A stretch of 64,000 bases of DNA from UBA4951 sp963593015 (GCA_963593015.1 CAVAYV010000015.1:1-64000), one strand, 5' to 3'; counted from the stretch's first letter, positions 24,520 to 33,833 are shown. Made by a program: numbers and translations. Notes: a model not told the origin generated them from the sequence alone.

Positions 24520-26601
24520 TTAAATATCAAGGTTTTGCACGAATTTTGCATTCTCTTCGATGAATTTCTTGCGTGGTAACACGTCATCACCCATAAGCTC
24601 TGAGAAAGCTCTTTCGGCATTCGCGGCATCATCGACGGTGATACGAATCATCTTACGAACTTTCGGATCCATTGTGGTTTCCCAAAGCTGTTGGGCGTCC
24701 ATTTCACCAAGTCCTTTATAGCGTTGGAAGGGGTAGCCAGACTTTAGTTGAAGTTTCTTTTTAAGGACTTCGAGCTGTTCATCGTTATAGGCGTAGTAGG
24801 CTTGCCCTTTATAATCGATTTTATAAAGTGGCGGCTGAGCAATATAAACATACCCGCCATCAATCAACGGGCGCATAAAGCGATAGAAGAAGGTCAATAA
24901 CAAGATTCTGATATGGTCGCCATCAACATCAGCATCGGTCATGATGACGATTTTGTGATAACGAATTTTGGAGACATCAAAGTTTTCTCTGATGCCGCCG
25001 CCAATCGCGGTGATCATATTTCCGATTTCGGCGTTTTTGAAAATCCTTTCTTCTCTGGCTTTTTCGACATTAAGAATCTTACCTCTTAACGGAAGAATGG
25101 CTTGAGTCTCACGGTCACGGCCATTTTTCGCCGAGCCGCCTGCGGAATTACCCTCAACGATATAAAGTTCGCAGATATTAGGATCTTTGCTGGAACAATC
25201 CGCCAATTTCCCTGGAAGCGTGGTGATATCAAGAGGAGATTTTCTCGTCTTCTCACGAGCAACTTGAGCCGCCAAACGGGAACGAGATGCGATTTTGACT
25301 TTTTCCAAGATCAATTTGGCTTGCTCAGGATGCTCTAAAAGATATTCTTTGAATTGTTGGCCGACGACCGTTGAAACAATTTTACGGACTTCGCTATTTC
25401 CGAGTTTTGTCTTTGTTTGCCCTTCATATTGTGGGTTAGGATGTTTGATTGAGATGACGCAGGTCAAGCCTTCGCGGCAATCATCGGTAGTGAAATTAGG
25501 ATCTTTCTCATCAAGGAATTTGAATTGGCGGGCGTAATCATTGATTGTGCGATTCAAAGCAAGATTAAACCCTTCCACATGAGTTCCGCCTTCCTTGGTG
25601 GAAATATTGTTACAGAAGGAATAAACGCCATCATTGTTATAAGAATCGCTCCACTGCATAGCCACCTCGGCGTAGATTCTTTCACTCGTGCCATCGCTGA
25701 AAGTAACTTCTTCGGCGCCCTGAGAATAAATGACTTCATTATTGATTGGGAGTTTCGCGCTATTGATGAAGGTAACATATTCTTTGATACCGCCATCATA
25801 GCAAAAAACTTCGCTCACGGGCGTTTCTTGACGTAAATCGGTTAAGGTGATTTTGACCCCGCCGTTCAAGAAAGCCATTTGACGCAAATGGTTTTTGATG
25901 GTCTCGTAATTATAATGCGTGGTTTCGGTGAAGATTGTCGGATCAGGAAGGAAGGTTACGCTGGTCCCGTGCTCATCCTCTTTGCAGGAATCGATTTTCG
26001 TTAAATGTTGGACGATATGTCCGCCGTTTTCAAAACGGACTTTGTAAATGCCGCCGTTTTTATGGACGATGACTTCGCACCAGCTTGATAAAGCGTTGAC
26101 GACTGAGGCGCCGACGCCGTGCAAGCCGCCAGAAACCTTATATCCGCCGCCTTCGCCAAACTTACCGCCTGCGTGAAGAATCGTATAAGCGGTTTCGACG
26201 CCAGACAAACCGGATTTCTTGACGATATCAACAGGGATGCCACGTCCGTTGTCGGTGACGGTAATGGACTCATCTTGATTCACAAACACCTCAATGTGAG
26301 TACAATAGCCAGCCAAAGCTTCATCAATGGAGTTATCGACGATTTCCCAGACAAGGTGATGCAACCCCGCTCCTGCGGTAGTTCCAATGTACATGCCAGG
26401 GCGTTTTCTGACCGCTTCAAGGCCTTCAAGGACCTGAATGTTGTCGGCGGTGTATTTGGCGTCCGCTTTTTCTAGGCCTTTTTCGTTTTCGACATCAAGA
26501 GCGGTGTAAGTGTTTTTTTCTTCCTCTTTCATCGATGCTTCGCTGATGCCGGCGTCTTTGGCGGCTTCATCAAACGACGATTTCTTTTCTTCATTTTCCA
26601 T
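24520..26601 (-). CDS. gyrB: DNA gyrase subunit B
   Basis: 693 residues from ATG 26601, which has AGGAGG 7 bases upstream; a longer frame to 26652 lies within recF and lacks a signal. The GHKL ATPase domain shows VDNSIDEALAGY, DNGRGIPVD and GLHGVGASVVNA. The TOPRIM metal site is seen in IVEGNSAGGSAKNGRDR and MTDADVDGDHIR, and the tail has YKGLGEMDAQQLWETTM. The quinolone-relevant Asp (GRDR) and Lys (NVEKAR) are kept. A ~50-residue charged extension precedes the core. It overlaps the recF stop by 11 bases. Confidence 0.97.
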   Translation of the reverse strand: MENEEKKSSFDEAAKDAGISEASMKEEEKNTYTALDVENEKGLEKADAKYTADNIQVLEGLEAVRKRPGMYIGTTAGAGLHHLVWEIVDNSIDEALAGYCTHIEVFVNQDESITVTDNGRGIPVDIVKKSGLSGVETAYTILHAGGKFGEGGGYKVSGGLHGVGASVVNALSSWCEVIVHKNGGIYKVRFENGGHIVQHLTKIDSCKEDEHGTSVTFLPDPTIFTETTHYNYETIKNHLRQMAFLNGGVKITLTDLRQETPVSEVFCYDGGIKEYVTFINSAKLPINNEVIYSQGAEEVTFSDGTSERIYAEVAMQWSDSYNNDGVYSFCNNISTKEGGTHVEGFNLALNRTINDYARQFKFLDEKDPNFTTDDCREGLTCVISIKHPNPQYEGQTKTKLGNSEVRKIVSTVVGQQFKEYLLEHPEQAKLILEKVKIASRSRLAAQVAREKTRKSPLDITTLPGKLADCSSKDPNICELYIVEGNSAGGSAKNGRDRETQAILPLRGKILNVEKAREERIFKNAEIGNMITAIGGGIRENFDVSKIRYHKIVIMTDADVDGDHIRILLLTFFYRFMRPLIDGGYVYIAQPPLYKIDYKGQAYYAYNDEQLEVLKKKLQLKSGYPFQRYKGLGEMDAQQLWETTMDPKVRKMIRITVDDAANAERAFSELMGDDVLPRKKFIEENAKFVQNLDI

Positions 26602-27673
26602 ATTGGTTCCTCCTGTAGGCTTTATGGTCGGACACCTCGATGTACGAGGCATCCGCTAAATCTGTTTTTACGCTGGTGATGAACGTTTGCCCTAAGTCTT
26701 TAAGCAGCTTTGACAAATTGTCTGCGTGGGTTTTGTCTAACTCGCTATAAACGTCATCGAGAGCTATGATTGGTTTTTTGTCGTTCTCGCCAACCAAGAA
26801 GTAAGGGGATAATTTTAAGGCGATTGCCGTCAAACGGTTTTCTCCTTGGGAGCAATAAAGCCCCACGTCTTTCGCATCAAGAAGCAATCTGAAGTCCTCT
26901 CGATGCAAGCCGATTGAAGTGCTTTTCCTCGCTAAATCAATTTCCAAGCACTTCTTGTAGGCGTTTTTGCCTTCTATCAGGAATTTATCGTCCAAAGGCA
27001 AGAAAGGGCGGTAAACGAGCTTAATTCGTCTTTTAGACCCGAATAAGCGTTCGGTGAGCTTAGCAAGCGTCTCTTCCAGCGCTTTAAGATAATTCATGCG
27101 TTTTTCAAGAATCGGCTTGCTTACATCCAATATTTGATCGGTCAAGACATCAAGATGGAGCAAATCAACCTTCTCTTCCTTTAGCAGGGCGTTTCTTTCA
27201 GACAGCAGATGCCTATAAGCCCCTAAGCTAGATAAGTACGCTTCGTCTTTCTTCGAAATAGAGACATCGAGGAAGTTCCTTCTTTCCGATGGGCTACCTT
27301 TCCAAAACGTAGTGTCTTCTGGGATAAAGAGCAATACGTTCAGCACTTTGTACAATTCACTCAGTCGATGAATGCTTTTGCCATTTATGAGGATCTTTTT
27401 CCCGTCTTTAGAAATCCTCACTTCTAGGTCTGTGACTTTTTCACCTTCACGTACGCGTGCGCGCACGCTAGAGTTTTGACACCCCGTTCTAATCAAAGGG
27501 GTGTCAGAGTCTGTTCTCCAAGAACGACCGATGGAAAGATAATACAAAGCCTCCACGATATTGGTCTTGCCTTGTCCATTCCTCCCGACGATGAGATTTG
27601 TTTTTTCATCGAAAGCAATTGAGACTTTCTCGTAAGACCTAAAATCACGAAGTTCAAGGTTTTCAAGGATCAT
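26591..27673 (-). CDS. recF: DNA replication and repair protein RecF
   Basis: 360 residues of an SMC-like ATPase that loads RecA at single-strand gaps with RecO and RecR. Walker A is VGRNGQGKTNIVEAL near the N-terminus; the signature region is LYCSQGENRLTAIALKL; Walker B is PIIALDDVYSELD. Length and the LRDFRSYEKVSIAF opening are typical. It overlaps yaaA by 4 bases and gyrB by 11, in the standard dnaN-yaaA-recF-gyrB order. Confidence 0.96.
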   Translation of the reverse strand: MILENLELRDFRSYEKVSIAFDEKTNLIVGRNGQGKTNIVEALYYLSIGRSWRTDSDTPLIRTGCQNSSVRARVREGEKVTDLEVRISKDGKKILINGKSIHRLSELYKVLNVLLFIPEDTTFWKGSPSERRNFLDVSISKKDEAYLSSLGAYRHLLSERNALLKEEKVDLLHLDVLTDQILDVSKPILEKRMNYLKALEETLAKLTERLFGSKRRIKLVYRPFLPLDDKFLIEGKNAYKKCLEIDLARKSTSIGLHREDFRLLLDAKDVGLYCSQGENRLTAIALKLSPYFLVGENDKKPIIALDDVYSELDKTHADNLSKLLKDLGQTFITSVKTDLADASYIEVSDHKAYRRNQYGK

Positions 27674-27909
27674 TTGCCCTCGATTAGATACGTTCCTTCT
27701 TCGAGTTCGACTTTATCGCCAGGCCGGAGTTTCCTCCCCCGTCGATTGTCTTCCTCTCCATTCACAAGCACTTTGTGAGTAGCGAGATATTCTTTCGCCA
27801 TCCCTCCCCACTCAATCACGCGGACAAACTTGATAAGCTGTCCAAGCGTAATGTACTCATCACGCACGGTAACGGTTTCTACTGTTGTTTCTTTTGCGTT
27901 TTTTCCCAT
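27670..27909 (-). CDS. yaaA: S4-domain RNA-binding protein YaaA/RlbA
   Basis: 79 residues containing one S4 fold (ITLGQLIKFVRVIEWGGMAK, then VLVNGEEDNRRGRKLRPGDKV). In Bacillus the homologue between dnaN and recF binds RNA and is linked to ribosome assembly. No Shine-Dalgarno is visible; the ATG lies 8 bases from a 9-bp inverted repeat. It overlaps recF. Confidence 0.9.
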   Translation of the reverse strand: MGKNAKETTVETVTVRDEYITLGQLIKFVRVIEWGGMAKEYLATHKVLVNGEEDNRRGRKLRPGDKVELEEGTYLIEGK

Positions 27910-27916
27910 GCAAACA

Positions 27917-27937
27917 TTTTACTACATAGTAGTAAAA
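27917..27937 (-). promoter_or_regulatory. Inverted repeat just upstream of yaaA
   Basis: TTTTACTAC-N3-GTAGTAAAA, 9-bp arms with a 3-base gap, lies between the dnaN terminator and the yaaA start. It may be an operator or an RNA hairpin that takes the place of a ribosome binding site. Confidence 0.45.
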
Positions 27938-27965
27938 AAAGGAATGCGCTTTTTGCATTCCTTTT
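27934..27965 (-). terminator. dnaN terminator
   Basis: On the minus strand GGAATGC (27961-27955), a 7-base loop, GCATTCC (27947-27941), then seven T residues. It separates dnaA-dnaN from yaaA-recF-gyrBA. Confidence 0.85.
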
Positions 27966-27991
27966 CATGGTTTTATTTTGGCTCCAGGAGC

Positions 27992-29110
27992 TTATCTAGT
28001 GCGCATTGGGGTGATCAATTCAACCACGGAGTTATCTTTCGGGTTTTTGATGACGAAAGGCTTCATTTCGCCATTGAAGGACATTTGAACATCCTCGCAT
28101 CCGAGAGCTTTTACGGCATCGCTGACGAATTGAGCGTTGAAAGCGATTTCCAAATTCTCCCCTTCGTAATTGAAAATGCTTAATTTTTCAGATCCAAATC
28201 CCGTTTGTTGATTTGCGGTTGACACCTCGACACTCTCATCCCTCATCGAAAGTTTGACAACAGGGGCGATTCCTTGGAAAAGGATGCTAACGCGGTCAAT
28301 TGCTGAAAGAAGTTGTTGCGAATTGACTTCCAAGCGGTAATTGAAGCTAGTCGGGACAATCGATCCGGAAACAGGGTAGGTTTCGCCGATAAGACGGCTG
28401 GAAACGACGGTATTTCCGAAAGTGAAGGTGATTTTCTCAGGGGACGAGGAAATCTCAACATCGGCGCCAGGGTCGAGCAATTTGATAACATCGGCCAAGG
28501 TTTTTGCCGGAACGTTTGAGTTGAAGCGGAGATCAGCATCAACTTCCACGCTCTTTTTGGACAAGCGGGCACTGTCGGTAGCCGTGGCAGTCAGCAAACC
28601 ACTTTCGGCCTTAAGATTAATCGCGGTTAAAACCGGCCTGGTTTCCTTGTTCAACGCGGCAAAAGATGTTTGCTCAACTAGTTGAATCAAATCAGTGCAG
28701 CGAATCGAGAAAGGTGTGCTGATTTGCTCAAAAGAAATATTCGGATATTCATCGCCATCCATACAAACCAAGTTAACCGACAACTTGCCAACGCTGATTC
28801 TGGCCGTATTATCGATTACTTCGATCGTTAATTCATCGCCTTCTCCTTTTCGGGTGAATTCGGTAAGAGTGTAAGCGTTGATCAAAACGGATCCCGGAAT
28901 CAGATTTCTCAAAATTTCCTTGTCGCCTTTCATCGAAGGGATGACGGTCCAAATGGCGATGTCGCTATTTGATCCGGTGATTTCCAAACCTTTGTTAGTG
29001 ATTTCAAGTTTGAAGCACAAAAGAGCCGGGTTGGTGGATTTGCTCCCAATAGCCTTGCTGGCACTGTTTAATCCTTTTAAAAATTCATTTCTATCAATTG
29101 TGAAGCGCAT
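27992..29110 (-). CDS. dnaN: DNA polymerase III beta sliding clamp
   Basis: 372 residues forming the three-domain clamp that holds the replicative polymerase on DNA. The order MRFTIDRNEFLKGLNSASKA, then RPVLTAINLKAESGLLTATA, then the C-terminal NSVVELITPMRTR is typical. GGGAG precedes the ATG. It follows dnaA after a 150-base spacer that holds a DnaA box. Confidence 0.97.
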   Translation of the reverse strand: MRFTIDRNEFLKGLNSASKAIGSKSTNPALLCFKLEITNKGLEITGSNSDIAIWTVIPSMKGDKEILRNLIPGSVLINAYTLTEFTRKGEGDELTIEVIDNTARISVGKLSVNLVCMDGDEYPNISFEQISTPFSIRCTDLIQLVEQTSFAALNKETRPVLTAINLKAESGLLTATATDSARLSKKSVEVDADLRFNSNVPAKTLADVIKLLDPGADVEISSSPEKITFTFGNTVVSSRLIGETYPVSGSIVPTSFNYRLEVNSQQLLSAIDRVSILFQGIAPVVKLSMRDESVEVSTANQQTGFGSEKLSIFNYEGENLEIAFNAQFVSDAVKALGCEDVQMSFNGEMKPFVIKNPKDNSVVELITPMRTR

Positions 29111-29172
29111 GAGTTATCTCTCCCTTTGTTTTTTTAATTATTTTTAATAGTAATAATAAGGTGGTGTGAATT

Positions 29173-29181
29173 TGTGGATAA
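29173..29181 (-). promoter_or_regulatory. DnaA box in the dnaA-dnaN spacer
   Basis: Exact match to TTATCCACA on the minus strand. It suggests a second DnaA-binding cluster flanking dnaA, as in the bipartite Bacillus origin, or autoregulation of dnaN. Confidence 0.75.
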
Positions 29182-29260
29182 CTTTCGTATTTTAAGAAAT
29201 TTATCGTACTTATTTACTTATTATATCATCCATCACTCATCTAATAAATTAGATGTTATC

Positions 29261-30625
29261 TTATTTTAACCTCTTTTTTATCTCCGACATGGCCTTTTTT
29301 GAATCAGGGTCTGTTTTCAACATTTTCTCCACTTTTGAGATGGCACTCATCACCGTTGCGTGATCCTTCCCGCCAAAAGCTTCACCGATTTTTGTATATT
29401 GGGCGTCGAGCAAGTCGCGGCAAAGATACATTGCTGTGTGCCTGGCTAATGCGATTTGGGCCGTTCTTATTTTTCCAGTCAATTGCGTTGGCGATAAATT
29501 GTAATAATCAGCGACGACATTGATTATTTTAGCTATGGACAAAGAATCTTCGTCTTTTTTCACGTCGATTAATCCGCTGACTGAGTCTATTGCCGTTTGC
29601 AGATTGATATGGCTGGCTTGAGCGATTTCCGTCGCGTAGAAAAGAAGCCTATTCAAAGCGCCTTCCAACTCACGAACGTTCGTGGAAAATTTTGTCGCAA
29701 AGTAAGATATGACTTCCGGATCGAATTGGTTGATGTCTAGCCCATTTGCTTGAATTCTTAATTTTAAAATGGCTTCGCATGTCTCTTTGTCCGGCGGGTT
29801 GATGGATAAAGGCAGCCCCTGAGAAAAGCGGCTTTTTAATCTTTCGTCTAGTCCGTTTAACTTCGATGGGTGCTGATCAGATGTTATAACTATCTGCTTT
29901 CCCGCTTGGTAAAGGGTTTGGAAAACGCTAAAGAACATCTCTTCGGTTGATTGTTTGCCTACTAGGAATTGGATATCGTCCACAAGTAGCACATCCACGG
30001 AATTTTTGAAGAAATCTTTAAGATTTTGATCTTCTTTGTTTCCTTTTACGAAGGCAACGTATTCTTCGAAGAAGTCCTGAGTGGTGACATACAAAACTTT
30101 CGTGGATGGGGAGTTTGCTTTTATCGCGTTCCCGATTGCGTGCAGAAGATGAGTTTTGCCTAATCCGGAATCACTATATATAAGCAAAGGATTATATAAT
30201 TTGCCGGGCGCTTTGCTTATAACTAAAGATGCTTGATAAGCTTCTCGGTTTGATGCGCCAACGACGAAATTTTGAAAGGTGTAAGACTGATTCAAAACGC
30301 TGTTGGAAAAGAATGAAGGTTTTTTCTTTTCGCCCATTACCTTGCTTTGTATGTCGGATTCTGTCACGAATTTAATTACAAAGTCGCTCTCGGTGACATC
30401 CCTAACGATTCCTTCGACCAAATCTAACAAAGTAGTCTTTAGATAATGAGCCGCAACCGCAGAATCCGCGACCACTATCATTTCATTTCCGCGAATTTCA
30501 TAAACGTAAGTCGAGCTAAAAAAAGAATTAAAAACGTCATCCTGCCCCTTGGAAGAGAGTTGCACTTTGATTCTGTCTAGAACCCTATTCCACAAAGCAG
30601 AGATTTCGCTTACTGATTTATCCAT
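29261..30625 (-). CDS. dnaA: Chromosomal replication initiator DnaA
   Basis: 454 residues from ATG 30625; an in-frame GTG at 30649 would add eight residues, and neither start has a clear ribosome binding site. The ATG start matches other DnaA N-termini, which begin a few residues before the LWNRVL motif. Domain I is followed by a short linker, then the AAA+ domain with NPLLIYSDSGLGKTHLLHA (Walker A) and VDVLLVDDIQF (Walker B), the arginine-finger region, and domain IV with GGKDHATVMSAISK, which reads the DnaA box. It binds ATP and opens oriC. Confidence 0.96.
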   Translation of the reverse strand: MDKSVSEISALWNRVLDRIKVQLSSKGQDDVFNSFFSSTYVYEIRGNEMIVVADSAVAAHYLKTTLLDLVEGIVRDVTESDFVIKFVTESDIQSKVMGEKKKPSFFSNSVLNQSYTFQNFVVGASNREAYQASLVISKAPGKLYNPLLIYSDSGLGKTHLLHAIGNAIKANSPSTKVLYVTTQDFFEEYVAFVKGNKEDQNLKDFFKNSVDVLLVDDIQFLVGKQSTEEMFFSVFQTLYQAGKQIVITSDQHPSKLNGLDERLKSRFSQGLPLSINPPDKETCEAILKLRIQANGLDINQFDPEVISYFATKFSTNVRELEGALNRLLFYATEIAQASHINLQTAIDSVSGLIDVKKDEDSLSIAKIINVVADYYNLSPTQLTGKIRTAQIALARHTAMYLCRDLLDAQYTKIGEAFGGKDHATVMSAISKVEKMLKTDPDSKKAMSEIKKRLK

Positions 30626-30649
30626 AAAAATACTTTGAAAATTTACCAC

Positions 30650-31013
30650 GTTTCCACAAGAAAATACATAGCAAAATTGTAAAAATTAAGTTTTCCACAA
30701 TTAAAACAACAAAAAGACTAGTTTTAGTGCCAAATAATAACTTTTAAACAAAAATTAATTGTGGAAAACGTGTGGATAACTAATTTAATGTTTTAAAATG
30801 TGGGAAACTATAAAATGTAAGCGCATTCATAACAGTTACAATTTGCACAAATAATAGACAATATCGAAAGAAATAAAACTTAATAACAAAATGTGGATAA
30901 ATTATAAACAACGCATTTTTCGATGAATAAGCTATTTTTTGTATATGCTTATTGGTTGGAAAACCTGTCTTTAAGAATTTTGGCTATCTTCAGTATATTT
31001 GAGCGTTTTTTGG
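30650..31013. other. Chromosomal origin of replication (oriC)
   Basis: A very A/T-rich gap between dnaA and rpmH holding exact DnaA boxes on the minus strand at 30771-30779 and 30892-30900. One-mismatch boxes lie at 30650-30658, 30691-30699 and 30760-30768, and a two-mismatch one (TGTGGGAAA) at 30799-30807. Genes diverge from it on both sides, so replication and transcription are co-directional. Together with the box in the dnaA-dnaN spacer the layout is bipartite. The unwinding element is probably one of the A/T runs at 30660-30760 or 30800-30890. Confidence 0.88.
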
Positions 31014-31042
31014 TTGCTTTAGAGGGCCTAAATCAATATAAT
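31014..31042 (+). promoter_or_regulatory. rpmH promoter
   Basis: TTGCTT (31014-31019), 17-base spacer, TATAAT (31037-31042). The predicted start is near 31049, with GGAGG at 31066-31070 before the ATG. Confidence 0.8.
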
Positions 31043-31077
31043 CTTCACGCACGCACGTAAAACTCGGAGGAAAGCGT

Positions 31078-31212
31078 ATGAAAAAAACTTATCAACCATC
31101 TAAGGTCAAGCACAGCAACAAAGCTGGCTTCCGCGCTAGAATGGCTACCCACAACGGCCGTAAGGTTCTCAGCCGTCGTAGAGCTAAAGGCCGCGCTAAA
31201 ATCGCTGACTAA
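31078..31212 (+). CDS. rpmH: Ribosomal protein bL34
   Basis: A 44-residue protein of the large ribosomal subunit. The sequence opens KKTYQPSKVKHSNKAGFRAR and has the conserved NGRKVLSRRRAKGR stretch. It is the first rightward gene after oriC, as in most bacteria, with a strong promoter and ribosome binding site. Confidence 0.97.
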   Translation: MKKTYQPSKVKHSNKAGFRARMATHNGRKVLSRRRAKGRAKIAD

Positions 31213-31236
31213 GGTCCTGTTCGTCAGGCCTTTTTC
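31211..31236 (+). terminator. Attenuator-type terminator between rpmH and rnpA
   Basis: AAGG-T-CCTG, loop TTCGT, CAGG-CCTT, then TTT. It starts inside the rpmH stop codon and should lower rnpA expression relative to rpmH. Confidence 0.65.
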
Positions 31237-31253
31237 CGTTATATAGGAGTTCT

Positions 31254-31607
31254 ATGAAGCGCGTAAATCGTGTAAGAAAACATCAAGAATTTTCTTCCAT
31301 TATTCATGAGTCTCGGTCTGTCAAAAGCAAGCACTTCTCAATTTATTACCACGTTAAAGAAGAACCTTTGACTAGAATCGGCATCTCCGTTTCAAAGAAA
31401 AACGGGGGAGCTACCATCAGAACCCTTATTAAACGGCAAGTTCGCGCTATGATCGGGGCGAACTATAACCTCAACCTCCCTTACGATATTGTCATTATCG
31501 TTCGGACAAATTATCAAACCGATGAGTTTGCTTCTAATACGAAGGAACTTATTGAAAACCTAGGGAAGATCGGAGAACAAGGCAGTGAAAAAAACAAACA
31601 AAATTAA
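31254..31607 (+). CDS. rnpA: Ribonuclease P protein component
   Basis: 117 residues, basic. It assists RNase P RNA in trimming tRNA 5' leaders. The opening VNRVRKHQEFSSIIHESRSV, GISVSKKNGGATIRTLIKRQ and PYDIVIIVR segments follow the family. The usual RNxxKR motif reads IRTLIKRQVR, with Thr for Asn. AGGAG precedes the ATG. The end overlaps yidC by 23 bases. Confidence 0.93.
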   Translation: MKRVNRVRKHQEFSSIIHESRSVKSKHFSIYYHVKEEPLTRIGISVSKKNGGATIRTLIKRQVRAMIGANYNLNLPYDIVIIVRTNYQTDEFASNTKELIENLGKIGEQGSEKNKQN

Positions 31608-33183
31608 GCTGTTTGGCGCAATCGCTATTGGCGGTGCGGCTTTAATGCTGACTGGCTGCACCCAAACTTTTTGCTCGAGCACCGATTTGGCCAACATTGC
31701 TTACCCTTATGAACAAGGGGTAACCGTTTATTGCGACAAGACGGATATTCCTAATGATTATAAAGATGTCGCTTTTAAGGTTTTTGATGACAATGATACT
31801 CTTTATGCCTATATCCCGGTGGATAAGGACGGAAACTTCACTTCGAAAAAGAGCACATATTTGGTTAACTCGATAATCAACGTCGCCAAAGGCTCTAACT
31901 ACAATTACACAATCCCATCTCAACTATTCTTTGAAAAGATTGACCAAAAAGTTTTAGAGAAAGCGATTTCTACCGCTGTCAGCGAAAAATACGAAGTCAA
32001 CGGAAAAACCGTTACCGGTACCGCGAATTTAACTGCGAAAGATATCAATGCCTTCACCGTAAACGACAGTGATGGCGAGTCTAATAGCGATGCCGAAATC
32101 AACCTTGGCATTCTAAGAGAATATGGGTATGTCAAATTCTTGGGTGAAAACGAACAGGGGCAACGAGTTTTTTGGACCAATTGGAATACTTGGCTATCTG
32201 AAATCCGCGCCGAAATCGGTTATGAGCTTTGCCCAACAACTGAATTCGTCAACTTCTATCAATCAACCGTTTACACCAAAATTTCCTCTTTCAGAACTTG
32301 TGTAGCTACCAGAGATGGGAAATACGGACATTTTGGTAGTCAAAGCAACTGGGAAGTCAATATTCAAGCCAAATCCTATGGCGATGCTTGGGGCAAAGGC
32401 TTCTTAGAAGGACTTCTTGTTTACCCAGTCGCCTGGATGGTTGATACCTTTGCTTATGGAATCGATCCAGCTTTGAGTGGCTTTGGCCAGATTATCTCTA
32501 TTATTTGTGTCACTTTGATTGTTCGTGTTGCCTTGACTTTATTAACGCTTAAGGGAACGCTTGATCAGCAAAAGATGCAAGCCCTTCAGCCTGAATTAGC
32601 CAAGATTCAAGCTAAATATCCAAATAGCAACACCAACGCTAGTCAAAGAAGCCGTATGACTCAAGAGCAATCGGCATTATATAAAAGGAATAAGATCAAC
32701 CCATTTTCATCGATCGTCATTCTTATTATTCAGTTCCCTGTCTTCATCTCCGTTTGGAGCGCTTTGTCTGGTTCTAGTGCCTTATCGTCTGGAAGCTTCT
32801 TGAATCTTCGTTTATCAGACACAATCAAAGACGTTGTGTTCAACTTCTCCGGTGCCTGGTGGACTAATGAGACCGGTTGGTGGACTGCAGTCGTGTTGTT
32901 CTTGCTGATGGTCCTCTTCCAAACCATGTCAATGTTGCTTCCACAAATGATTAACAAACGTCGGCAAAAGAATATGCCTAAGTTAAATAAGAATCCTGCT
33001 CAAGACAAAATGAGCAAGCAGATGAAATACATCAGCTGGGGCATGTTAATCTTCACAATTATCATGGGCTTCTTGTTACCATCTGCGATGGGTGTCTATT
33101 GGGGAATCGGTGCTTTGATCTCAATGTGCCAAACTATCATCACTCAAGCCGTTATGGCTAAAAAGACTAAAAAAGCAAAATAG
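31585..33183 (+). CDS. yidC: YidC/OxaA membrane insertase, lipoprotein form
   Basis: 532 residues from a GTG start inside rnpA. The signal peptide ends in a lipobox LTGC with Cys25. A long extracytoplasmic region (~30-270) precedes the insertase core: helices near 285-300, 312-330, 380-405, 440-460 and 490-515, with PVAWMVDTFA before the first. The core has the cytosolic Lys/Gln-rich hairpin (TLDQQKMQALQPELAKIQAK). It inserts membrane proteins alone or with Sec. The ~240-residue outer domain is longer than the short one of Bacillus SpoIIIJ. Confidence 0.92.
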   Translation: MKKTNKIKLFGAIAIGGAALMLTGCTQTFCSSTDLANIAYPYEQGVTVYCDKTDIPNDYKDVAFKVFDDNDTLYAYIPVDKDGNFTSKKSTYLVNSIINVAKGSNYNYTIPSQLFFEKIDQKVLEKAISTAVSEKYEVNGKTVTGTANLTAKDINAFTVNDSDGESNSDAEINLGILREYGYVKFLGENEQGQRVFWTNWNTWLSEIRAEIGYELCPTTEFVNFYQSTVYTKISSFRTCVATRDGKYGHFGSQSNWEVNIQAKSYGDAWGKGFLEGLLVYPVAWMVDTFAYGIDPALSGFGQIISIICVTLIVRVALTLLTLKGTLDQQKMQALQPELAKIQAKYPNSNTNASQRSRMTQEQSALYKRNKINPFSSIVILIIQFPVFISVWSALSGSSALSSGSFLNLRLSDTIKDVVFNFSGAWWTNETGWWTAVVLFLLMVLFQTMSMLLPQMINKRRQKNMPKLNKNPAQDKMSKQMKYISWGMLIFTIIMGFLLPSAMGVYWGIGALISMCQTIITQAVMAKKTKKAK

Positions 33184-33195
33184 AGGAGCATTAAT

Positions 33196-33795
33196 ATGAA
33201 AGAATACACTGGAAAAAGCGTAGAGGAATGCTTAAACGAAGCAAGCTTAGAATTAGGCGTTCCCGCTGAACAAATCGTTTATAAAGTCGTCGAAGAGAAA
33301 AAAGGACTGTTCTCTAAAAAAGTCTCTATCGAAATCTCGACTATTGATGATGCTGCCGAATATGCAAAATCATATTTGATTGAGATTTTGAAAACCATGG
33401 GTATTGAAGCTTCTGCGGAGGCTAGAATTGAAGACGGGATCATTCATATCTCCCTTGATAGCCCACGCAATCCTGTTCTTATTGGGAAAAGCGGGCGCAC
33501 TCTTCAAGCTTTGAATGAACTTGATCGCTTGGCTGTTTCAAATCATTTCCGCCATCGTTATAGAATTCTTCTTGATGTCGGAGGATATAAAGAAGACAAA
33601 TATTCCCGTTTGGCTTATTTGGCAAAACGCACTGCAAACCAAGTCTTAAAGAGTCACATCGATGTCCAATTGGATCCTATGACTCCTGACGAGAGACGCG
33701 TGGTCCATAATGCTTTAAATGGCATGGAGCACATCAAAACCGAAAGCAATGGCGAAGGTCAAAACCGCGCTGTCGCGATTAAGTACATTGACTAA
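33196..33795 (+). CDS. khpB: KhpB (Jag/EloR) RNA-binding protein
   Basis: 199 residues. An N-terminal Jag domain (KEYTGKSVEECLNEASLELG) is followed by a KH domain with the nucleotide-binding loop LIGKSGRTLQALNEL and an R3H domain (MTPDERRVVHNAL). In streptococci KhpB with KhpA binds RNA and affects cell elongation. Its place right after yidC is conserved. GAGGAG precedes the ATG. Confidence 0.94.
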   Translation: MKEYTGKSVEECLNEASLELGVPAEQIVYKVVEEKKGLFSKKVSIEISTIDDAAEYAKSYLIEILKTMGIEASAEARIEDGIIHISLDSPRNPVLIGKSGRTLQALNELDRLAVSNHFRHRYRILLDVGGYKEDKYSRLAYLAKRTANQVLKSHIDVQLDPMTPDERRVVHNALNGMEHIKTESNGEGQNRAVAIKYID

Positions 33796-33804
33796 CAATC
33801 GATT

Positions 33805-33833
33805 AAGGCGTTAGTGAAACTAGCGCCTTTTCC
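33805..33833 (+). terminator. Terminator after khpB
   Basis: AAGGCGTTAGT, GAA loop, ACTAGCGCCTT, then TTCC; it ends the rpmH-rnpA-yidC-khpB transcript. Confidence 0.88.
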
